Below are positions 58,071 to 64,000 of a stretch of DNA of 64,000 nt, piece after piece; position 1 is the stretch's first letter, and each line of letters starts with the position of its first letter. Below the pieces are notes generated by a model. It searched no databases. It saw only the letters and a list, made by a program, of their open reading frames with translations, and had not been told where the DNA came from. The position numbers were made by a program, and so were the translations under genes. The stretch comes from Solwaraspora sp. WMMD1047. GTDB lineage: Bacteria > Actinomycetota > Actinomycetes > Mycobacteriales > Micromonosporaceae. The stretch spans positions 6,538,501-6,602,500 of the forward strand of contig NZ_JARUBL010000001.1 of the NCBI RefSeq assembly GCF_029626155.1, in the 5' to 3' direction.

Positions 58071-58625
58071 TCAGGGCAGTCGGCCCCGCTCGACCAGCCG
58101 GGCGAACCGCTTCAGCGCCTGGGTGAGGCTGAACTTCGAGCCGGGCCAGAGCACCGGCCAGGCGACCCGTCCGGCCGCGCCACCGGGCAGGTGGAACCAC
58201 TCGTGCCAGACCACCTGCGTCCGCTCCCGGTCCATCTGGGTGCAGCGCAGCACCCCCGGACCGCGCAGCACCGAACCGCAGTGCACCACCCGCACCTCGT
58301 ACGGCGGGTCCAGCCGGACCACCCGCATCTCGTCGCGGAGCACCGCCGGTCCGACCGCCGTGACGGCCTCGACCAGGCTGCCCTCGCCGCCGTCGCCCTG
58401 GACCACCCGGACCCGGGTGAACGGAATCCACTCCCCCTGCCGTTCCCAGGCGGTGAAGCCGGCGAACACCCGGTCGGCGGCGGCGTTGACGATCACCGTC
58501 GCGGTGACCTCGCCGGCCCCTGGCTGGGCCGCCGCCCGCAGCCGCTCCCCGCCCCGGCCCTCGGCCGTGGCGTCGGACCGGCCGGCGCCGGGCTCACCGG
58601 TCCAGCCGGATCCGGGGTCGCTCAT
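58071..58625 (-). CDS. SRPBCC-family (START-like) protein
   Basis: 184 residues. After a ~40-residue disordered start, a polyketide cyclase/START-like fold is visible: VTATVIVNAAADRVFAGFTA, WERQGEWIPFTRVRVVQGDG and VVWHEWFHLPGGAAGRVAWP. The ligand is unknown. It overlaps the DivIVA-like gene by 4 bp (ATGA) and precedes tag on the same strand. It occupies a position not filled in the M. tuberculosis order. Confidence 0.84.
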   Translation of the reverse strand: MSDPGSGWTGEPGAGRSDATAEGRGGERLRAAAQPGAGEVTATVIVNAAADRVFAGFTAWERQGEWIPFTRVRVVQGDGGEGSLVEAVTAVGPAVLRDEMRVVRLDPPYEVRVVHCGSVLRGPGVLRCTQMDRERTQVVWHEWFHLPGGAAGRVAWPVLWPGSKFSLTQALKRFARLVERGRLP

Positions 58626-59386
58626 GCTCGCTCCGACGGGACCGGGCCCCGCGCCTGGTCGGACTGGTCCGGCTGGCTCGCCTCGGCGGCCGGTTGCCTG
58701 TCGGCGCTCGGCTCGACCGCGTTCCCGGCCTGATCGGCGCCGGGCGAGGCGGTCGGTGCCGCGGAGCCGCCGGTCCCTGGGGCGGCGGCTCGCGGGTCGA
58801 CGGCGTCCTCGCCGCCGGCCACCGGCCCGGCCGGGCTCGCCGTGCCCGGGTCGGCCGGCTCGGCCCCGTTCGGGTCGGCCGTCGCCGCGACGTCGCCCGA
58901 CCGGTCCCGAGCAGCGCCGGCCGGACCAGGGTCCGCCGAGCCGGCGTCAGCGCCGGCCGGACCAGCGGACTCCGGGCCGGGGTCAGCCGGACCGGCGGAC
59001 TCCGGGCCGGCGGCCGTCGCCGCCGGCACCAGGGCCGCCTGCCTGGCCCGGCGCAACGCGTCCGCGTCGGCCGGACGTCCCTCCCGCAACGCGGTGACCT
59101 CCGCCTCCAGTACGCCGATCAGCTCGTCCTTGTACCCGATGTCGTACGCGGCGCGGCGCAGCGCCTGGTCGACCTGGGCCATTCGATACCCCCGTACCGT
59201 CGTGTCGAACCGGACCTGGGAGACATCGGCCTCGACCAGTGGCCGGGTGACCGGCAACGGCACCGCACGTCCGTCCGGCTCGGCGGGCGCCAGGCCCGGA
59301 TCGTTGCCGGTCGCCAGCACCGTCACACCGAACACGACCGCCGCGACGGTCAACGCCACGACCAGGAGTAGCAGAAACTGACCCAT
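58622..59386 (-). CDS. DivIVA-domain membrane protein
   Basis: 254 residues. An N-terminal membrane helix (FLLLLVVALTVAAVVFGVTV) precedes a short DivIVA-like coiled-coil segment (VSQVRFDTTVRGYRMAQVDQ ... ELIGVLEAEVTALREG), then a ~150-residue low-complexity tail with repeats of GPESAGPADP and AGPAGADAGSADPGPAG. Counterpart of Rv1209. It may tether wall-growth factors at the membrane; the repeat tail is species-specific. Confidence 0.87.
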   Translation of the reverse strand: MGQFLLLLVVALTVAAVVFGVTVLATGNDPGLAPAEPDGRAVPLPVTRPLVEADVSQVRFDTTVRGYRMAQVDQALRRAAYDIGYKDELIGVLEAEVTALREGRPADADALRRARQAALVPAATAAGPESAGPADPGPESAGPAGADAGSADPGPAGAARDRSGDVAATADPNGAEPADPGTASPAGPVAGGEDAVDPRAAAPGTGGSAAPTASPGADQAGNAVEPSADRQPAAEASQPDQSDQARGPVPSERA

Positions 59387-59505
59387 AGACCGATCGTGGC
59401 ATGGCGGACGCCGGCGGGCGACCCCGCCACCCCGGTCGGCTCCCTCCGGGCCGGTCCCGGCCCCGGCCGGCTAGCGTCGGTTCCCGACAGGCGGGAGGGG
59501 TGGCG

Positions 59506-60375
59506 ATGGCCGGAGAGCTGCGACTGGGCCGGCGCGGCTTCGCGCCCGGCGAACCGGCGCTGATGGCGATCGTCAACCGGACCCCCGACTCGTTCTTCGA
59601 CCGGGGTGCGACGTTCGCCGCCGACAGCGCGCTGCGGGCGGTCGAGACCGCCGTCGCCGACGGTGCCGACATCATCGACATCGGCGGGGTCAAGGCCGGT
59701 CCCGGCGACCCGGTGGACGCCGCCGAGGAGATCCGCCGGACGGTGCCCACCATCGCCGCGGTCCGGGCCGCCTTCCCGGAGGTGGTGATCTCGATCGACA
59801 CCTGGCGGGCGGCGGTCGCCGTCGAGGCCGTCGCGGCCGGCGCCGACCTGATCAACGACACCTGGAGCGGCGCCGACCCGGAGCTGGCGGCGGTCGCCGC
59901 GCGGACCGGCGCCGGGCTGGTCTGCGCGCACACCGGCGGCCTGCGGCCGCGTACCCGGCCGCACCGGGCCGCCTTCGACGACGTGGTGGTCGACGTGGTG
60001 GAAACCGTCACCGGGCTCGCCGAGCGGGCGGTGCGCCTCGGGGTACGCCCGGACGGCATTCTGGTCGATCCGACGCACGACTTCGGCAAGAACACCCGGC
60101 ATTCGCTGGAGCTCACCCGCCGGCTCGGTGAGCTGGTCGCGACGGGTTGGCCGGTGCTGGTGGCCGTGTCGAACAAGGATTTCATCGGCGAGACGCTGGA
60201 TCTGCCGGTCGGCGAACGGCTGCCGGGCACGCTGGCCACCACCGCCGTCTCGGCCTGGCTGGGCGCCCGGGTCTTCCGGGCGCACCAGGTCCGGCAGACC
60301 CGGCAGGCGCTGGACATGGTCGCCTCGATCCGGGGCGACCGGCCGCCCGCCGTGTCCCGGCGGGCGCTGGCCTGA
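59506..60375 (+). CDS. folP2: FolP2-type dihydropteroate synthase homologue
   Basis: 289 residues from ATG 59506 (GTG 59500 also possible, GGGAGG just upstream). It follows M. tuberculosis FolP2 (Rv1207) closely: MAIVNRTPDSFFDRGATFAA, DIIDIGGVKAGPGDPVDAAE, SIDTWRA, ADLINDTWSGADPELAAVAA, LVCAHTGG, DPTHDFGKNTRHSLEL. FolP2 lacks dihydropteroate synthase activity, and the VNRTPDSF and IDIGGVKAGP variants of DHPS signatures are kept here, so synthase activity is doubtful. The gpgS gene that follows folP2 in M. tuberculosis is absent. Confidence 0.92.
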   Translation: MAGELRLGRRGFAPGEPALMAIVNRTPDSFFDRGATFAADSALRAVETAVADGADIIDIGGVKAGPGDPVDAAEEIRRTVPTIAAVRAAFPEVVISIDTWRAAVAVEAVAAGADLINDTWSGADPELAAVAARTGAGLVCAHTGGLRPRTRPHRAAFDDVVVDVVETVTGLAERAVRLGVRPDGILVDPTHDFGKNTRHSLELTRRLGELVATGWPVLVAVSNKDFIGETLDLPVGERLPGTLATTAVSAWLGARVFRAHQVRQTRQALDMVASIRGDRPPAVSRRALA

Positions 60376-60416
60376 GCCGCCGCGGACGCCGGCCGGCAGC
60401 GGTCGCGGCGGGACCG

Positions 60417-60797
60417 TCAGCCGGTCCAGCGCAGGATGTTCTTGCGCCAGGCGTAGAGGATGCCGAGCGCGAGCACGGCCACGAAGATCGCCATCTCGAC
60501 GACCGTCACGATCCCGAAGCCGGGCCGGTCGAACACCACCGCCCACGGGAACAGGAAGACCGCCTCGACCGCGAAGAGCACGTAGAGGTAGGCGTAGACG
60601 TAGTACCGGATCTGCGCCTGCGCCCAGTCGCCGCCGACCGGATCGAGCCCGCACTCGTAGCTGGCCCGTTTGCCCACCGGGTCGGCCGGCCGGGCCGGCC
60701 GGAGCAGCCGGTTGGCGGTGAAGGCCACCACGAAGAAGAGCACGCTGACGATCAGCAGCAGGCCGAGTGTCGCGTACGACCCCAGGTACCCGCTCAT
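60417..60797 (-). CDS. nuoA: NADH-quinone oxidoreductase subunit A, isolated
   Basis: 126 residues with three membrane helices (GLLLIVSVLFFVVAFTANRL, YLYVLFAVEAVFLFPWAVVF, VEMAIFVAVLALGILYAWRK) and the NuoA loop KRASYECGLDPVGGDWAQAQ. It belongs to the membrane arm of complex I. No nuoB or other nuo gene adjoins it, so either it is an extra copy or the operon is elsewhere. Convergent with folP2. Confidence 0.94.
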   Translation of the reverse strand: MSGYLGSYATLGLLLIVSVLFFVVAFTANRLLRPARPADPVGKRASYECGLDPVGGDWAQAQIRYYVYAYLYVLFAVEAVFLFPWAVVFDRPGFGIVTVVEMAIFVAVLALGILYAWRKNILRWTG

Positions 60798-61045
60798 GGC
60801 CGGAGCCTACCCGTCCGGTCGCGGTGAACCGGCCCGGCCGCCCGGTCGGGACGGCACCGTGATCTCGCTTACCTCAGCAGGATTTGTGCCCATAAGTAAT
60901 GCTGAAACCGGATGATTCAGCGTCCCATCGGGCGGACGTCGGGGAAGGATTACCTAAGGATTCGACGTAGGCTCTTGGTGAATGACTGAGATCGGACGCA
61001 GCGGGCCCTACGGAGCTGGTCCTACGGAGCGCAGCGAAGCGAGGT
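60798..61045. other. 248-bp region upstream of korA
   Basis: It contains the divergent starts of nuoA and korA. A small open frame from ATG 60981 (MTEIGRSGPYGAGPTERSEA) runs into korA in another frame and is probably not a gene. A locally AT-richer stretch at 60889-60985 may hold the promoters. Confidence 0.4.
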
Positions 61046-62899
61046 ATGGGCGTGACCAAGCAGGTCCGGCAGCTGGATCGGGTGGTAATCCGGTTCGCTG
61101 GTGACTCCGGCGACGGCATGCAGCTCACCGGTGATCGGTTCACCTCGGAAACCGCACAGCTCGGCAACGACATCTCGACCCTGCCGAACTTCCCCGCGGA
61201 GATCAGGGCGCCGGCCGGCACCCTGCCCGGGGTCTCCAGCTTCCAGGTGCACTTCGCCGACTACGACATCCTCACCCCGGGCGACGCACCGAACGTCCTG
61301 GTGGCGATGAACCCGGCCGCACTGAAGGCGAACCTGGCGGACCTGCCGCGCGGCGCCGACATCATCGTCAACACCGACGAGTTCACCCGGCGCAACCTGG
61401 CCAAGGTGGGCTACCAGGTGAGCCCGCTGGAGGACGGTTCGCTGGACGGCTACGTCCTGCACCCGGTCGCGCTGACCTCGATGACGGTGGGCGCGCTCGC
61501 CGAGTTCGCGGTGTCGAAGAAGGACGCCGAGCGGGCCAAGAACATGTTCGCCCTCGGCCTGCTCTCCTGGATGTACTCCCGCCCGTACGGCTCGACGATC
61601 CGGTTCCTGGAGCGCAAGTTCGCCACCCGGCCGGAGCTGGTCGCCGCCAACACGGCCGCCTTCAAGGCGGGCTGGAACTTCGGCGAGACGACCGAGGACT
61701 TCGGCGTCCGGTACGAGGTCAAGCCGGCCAAGATGCCGGCCGGCACCTACCGCAACATCACCGGCAACGCCGCGCTCTCGCTCGGGTTGGTGGCCGCCGG
61801 GGTACGGTCGCGGCTGCCGGTCTTCCTGGGCGCGTACCCGATCACGCCGGCCTCGGACATCCTGCACGAACTGAGCAAGCACAAGCGGTTCGGCGTGACC
61901 ACCATGCAGGCCGAGGACGAGATCGCCGCGATCGGCGCGGCGCTGGGCGCGGCGTACGGCGGCGCGCTGGGGGTGACCACCACCAGCGGACCGGGGGTCG
62001 CGCTCAAGGGCGAGACCATCTCGCTGGCCGTCGCGCTGGAGCTGCCGCTGGTCATCGTCGACGTGCAGCGGGCCGGCCCGTCCACCGGGATGCCGACCAA
62101 GACCGAGCAGGCCGACCTGAACATGGCGCTGTTCGGCCGGCACGGGGAGGCGCCGGTGGCGGTGGTGGCACCCCGCTCGCCGTCGGACTGCTTCCACGCC
62201 GCCATCGAGGCGGCCCGGATCGCGCTCACCTACCGCACGCCGGTGCTGCTGCTGTCGGACAACTACGTGGCCAACGGCTCCGAGCCGTGGCTGCTGCCGG
62301 AGGTCGACTCCCTGCCGGACCTGCGGGTCGAGTTCGCCACCGCGCCCAACAGCGAGGACGGCAGCACCTTCCTGCCGTACCTTCGCGACCCGCAGACGCT
62401 GGCCCGGCCGTGGGCGATCCCCGGCACCGCCGGCCTGGAGCACCGGATCGGCGGCCTGGAGAAGGCCGACAAGACCGGCGACATCTCGTACGACCCGGCG
62501 AACCACGATTTCATGGTGCGGACCCGGGCGGCCCGGATCGAGTCGATCCCGGTGCCCGACGTCGAGGTCGAGGATCCCGACGGGGACGCCCGGCTGCTGG
62601 TGCTCGGTTGGGGCTCCACCTACGGCCCGATCGGCGCCGCCTGCCGGGGGTTGCGCCAGCGTGGCCTGCCGGTGGCCCAGGCGCACCTGCGCCACCTGGC
62701 GCCGCTGCCGGCCAACCTCGGCGAGGTGCTCGCCTCCTACGACAAGGTGGTGATCCCGGAGATGAACCTCGGTCAGCTCGGCCACGTCATCCGGGCCCGC
62801 TACCTGGTCGACGCGATCGGATACAACCAGGTCCGCGGCCTGCCGTTCACCGCCGCGGAGCTGGAGACCATGCTGGAAGAGGTCGTCAAGAATGCCTGA
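61046..62899 (+). CDS. korA: 2-oxoacid:ferredoxin oxidoreductase subunit alpha (gamma-alpha fusion)
   Basis: 617 residues. The N-terminal gamma domain (VIRFAGDSGDGMQLTGDRFT ... NDISTLPNFPAEIRAPAGTL) is fused to the alpha domains with GAYPITPASDILHEL, TMQAEDEIAAIGAALGAAYG, TTTSGPGVALKGETISLAVA and GPSTGMPTKTEQADLNMAL. With KorB it oxidises 2-oxoglutarate to succinyl-CoA and reduces ferredoxin, as Rv2455c/Rv2454c do in M. tuberculosis. The 8-bp overlap with korB makes them one operon. Confidence 0.95.
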   Translation: MGVTKQVRQLDRVVIRFAGDSGDGMQLTGDRFTSETAQLGNDISTLPNFPAEIRAPAGTLPGVSSFQVHFADYDILTPGDAPNVLVAMNPAALKANLADLPRGADIIVNTDEFTRRNLAKVGYQVSPLEDGSLDGYVLHPVALTSMTVGALAEFAVSKKDAERAKNMFALGLLSWMYSRPYGSTIRFLERKFATRPELVAANTAAFKAGWNFGETTEDFGVRYEVKPAKMPAGTYRNITGNAALSLGLVAAGVRSRLPVFLGAYPITPASDILHELSKHKRFGVTTMQAEDEIAAIGAALGAAYGGALGVTTTSGPGVALKGETISLAVALELPLVIVDVQRAGPSTGMPTKTEQADLNMALFGRHGEAPVAVVAPRSPSDCFHAAIEAARIALTYRTPVLLLSDNYVANGSEPWLLPEVDSLPDLRVEFATAPNSEDGSTFLPYLRDPQTLARPWAIPGTAGLEHRIGGLEKADKTGDISYDPANHDFMVRTRAARIESIPVPDVEVEDPDGDARLLVLGWGSTYGPIGAACRGLRQRGLPVAQAHLRHLAPLPANLGEVLASYDKVVIPEMNLGQLGHVIRARYLVDAIGYNQVRGLPFTAAELETMLEEVVKNA

Positions 62900-63959
62900 G
62901 CCCGTCGCCGTCAAGCTCACCGCGAAGGACTTCAAGTCCGACCAGGAGGTGCGCTGGTGCCCCGGTTGTGGCGACTACGCCATCCTCGCGGCGGTGCAGT
63001 CCTTCATGCCGGAGCTGCAGATCCCCCGGGAGCGGATCGTCTTCGTCTCCGGCATCGGCTGCTCGTCGCGGTTCCCGTACTACATGAACACCTACGGGCT
63101 GCACTCGATCCACGGCCGCGCCCCGGCGATCGCCACCGGCCTGTCGGTCTCCCGGCCGGACCTGTCGGTCTGGGTGGTCACCGGTGACGGCGACGCGCTC
63201 TCGATCGGCGGCAACCACCTGATCCACGCGCTGCGCCGCAACGTCAACTTCAAGATCCTGCTCTTCAACAACCGGATCTACGGTCTGACCAAGGGGCAGT
63301 ACTCCCCCACCTCCGAGGTCGGCAAGATCACCAAGTCGACTCCGGTCGGCTCGGCGGACGCTCCGTTCAACCCGCTCTCGCTGGCGCTGGGCGCCGAGGC
63401 GACCTTCGTCGCCCGGACCATCGACTCCGACCGCAAGCACCTGCAGTCGGTGCTGCGGGCCGCCGCCGAGCACGAGGGCTCCGCGTTCGTGGAGATCTAC
63501 CAGAACTGCAACATCTTCAACGACGGCGCGTTCGAGCAGCTCAAGGACCCGCAGACCCGCGACGACTACCTGATCCGGTTGGAGCACGGGGAGCCGATCG
63601 TCTTCGGCGCGACCGGCCACCCGAACAGCCAGGTCGGCGGCCGGGACGGGCAGTTCTGCGTGGTCCACCCGCCGGGCGGCTTCGGCCTGGAGGTCCGGGA
63701 GACCGCGTCGGTGCGGCCCGAGGAGATCGTCGTGCACGACGCGACGGTCAGCGAGCCCGCGTACGCCTTCGCGCTGTCCCGGCTGCCCGGCTTCGACCTG
63801 CGCAACACCCCGATCGGGGTGTTCCGGTCAGTCGACCGGCCGTCCTACGACAGCGCCATCCAGGCGCAGCTCGACGCCGCCAAGGCCAAGTCCACCGGTA
63901 CGCCGGAGGAGCAGCTCGCCGGCCTGCTCAACTCCGGCGACACCTGGACGATCCTGTAG
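62892..63959 (+). CDS. korB: 2-oxoacid:ferredoxin oxidoreductase subunit beta
   Basis: 355 residues. The thiamine diphosphate site is WVVTGDGDALSIGGNHLIHA with FKILLFNNRIYGLTKGQYSP; cysteines in RWCPGCGDYAIL and SGIGCSSRFPYY bind the 4Fe-4S cluster. It pairs with KorA, whose 3' end it overlaps by 8 bp. The C-terminal extension (YASIQAQLDAAKAK-like) is normal. The window ends 41 bp after its stop. Confidence 0.95.
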   Translation: MPEPVAVKLTAKDFKSDQEVRWCPGCGDYAILAAVQSFMPELQIPRERIVFVSGIGCSSRFPYYMNTYGLHSIHGRAPAIATGLSVSRPDLSVWVVTGDGDALSIGGNHLIHALRRNVNFKILLFNNRIYGLTKGQYSPTSEVGKITKSTPVGSADAPFNPLSLALGAEATFVARTIDSDRKHLQSVLRAAAEHEGSAFVEIYQNCNIFNDGAFEQLKDPQTRDDYLIRLEHGEPIVFGATGHPNSQVGGRDGQFCVVHPPGGFGLEVRETASVRPEEIVVHDATVSEPAYAFALSRLPGFDLRNTPIGVFRSVDRPSYDSAIQAQLDAAKAKSTGTPEEQLAGLLNSGDTWTIL

Positions 63960-64000
63960 CTGTCTCGCCGGCGGGAGCCGGTCAGGAGAACGTGGTCAGG

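Noticed and set aside
60981-61106. Small frame from ATG 60981 before and into korA
   Set aside because: No ribosome-binding site of note, overlaps korA out of frame, no family resemblance.
63984-64000. AGGAGAACGTG at the right edge as the start of another gene
   Set aside because: The ribosome-binding site would be only 3 bp from the GTG and too few bases remain to judge.

Overview
The window is very GC-rich, genes start often with GTG, and coding density is high. Together with the gene content (DUF3117, Rv2578c-type radical SAM protein, FolP2-like protein, DUF4190 proteins, a SigR-type trxA promoter and an Fxs peptide-maturation locus), this points to an actinomycete, most likely Micromonosporaceae. 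That family call is inference. No tRNA, rRNA or CRISPR array was seen.

Layout. 1-5.8 kb: a truncated membrane sensor, then folate salvage (5-formyl-THF cyclo-ligase), an FmdB-type zinc-ribbon protein, a SAF/CpaB-like membrane protein, and a Fur-type regulator overlapping a DUF2236 oxygenase gene. 5.9-11.2 kb: on the minus strand, a SigE-family ECF sigma factor, its coupled membrane partner, a PHP phosphoesterase and a RecB/Cas4-type nuclease. An intact 1525-bp IS4-family element with a perfect 8-bp target duplication sits between the last two. 11.3-17.7 kb: PH-domain membrane protein, a 52-aa membrane peptide, a zinc-ribbon protein, an SpoU methyltransferase, a thioredoxin with an exact SigR-type promoter and a strong terminator, and an HTTM protein convergent with a DCC thiol oxidoreductase. 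17.7-22.5 kb: a LacI-controlled sugar pair with a clear operator, then a radical SAM protein interrupted by a mini-intein. 22.5-30 kb: CoA-binding protein, DUF4190 proteins, two tandem GAF-LuxR regulators, two SDRs and a secreted beta-helix protein.

30.1-44.3 kb is the most distinctive region, an Fxs ribosomal-peptide locus. A 59-aa FxsA-like precursor ends in Phe-Asn-Asn-Tyr-Ile. It overlaps a radical SAM/SPASM maturase (FxsB) and is followed by two divergent copies of a TIR-like FxsC plus ATPase/STAND/TPR FxsT module. An HExxH peptide-modification enzyme closes the locus, with candidate small ORFs upstream of it. The likely logic is that FxsB makes a three-residue cyclophane on the precursor, the HExxH enzyme may hydroxylate it, and the FxsC/FxsT pairs sense, transport or respond to the product. 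The last role is not known.

44.5-64 kb: a DMT transporter, a HAD hydrolase, and then a block whose gene set follows Mycobacterium tuberculosis Rv1207-Rv1232c: folP2, DivIVA-like, tag, DUF3117, O-methyltransferase, htrA, tatB, mrp, DUF1003, MgtE-N/CBS. The sigE-rseA pair expected between htrA and the methyltransferase is absent, and paaX-paaG-like genes are inserted. The window ends with an isolated nuoA and the korAB 2-oxoacid:ferredoxin oxidoreductase.
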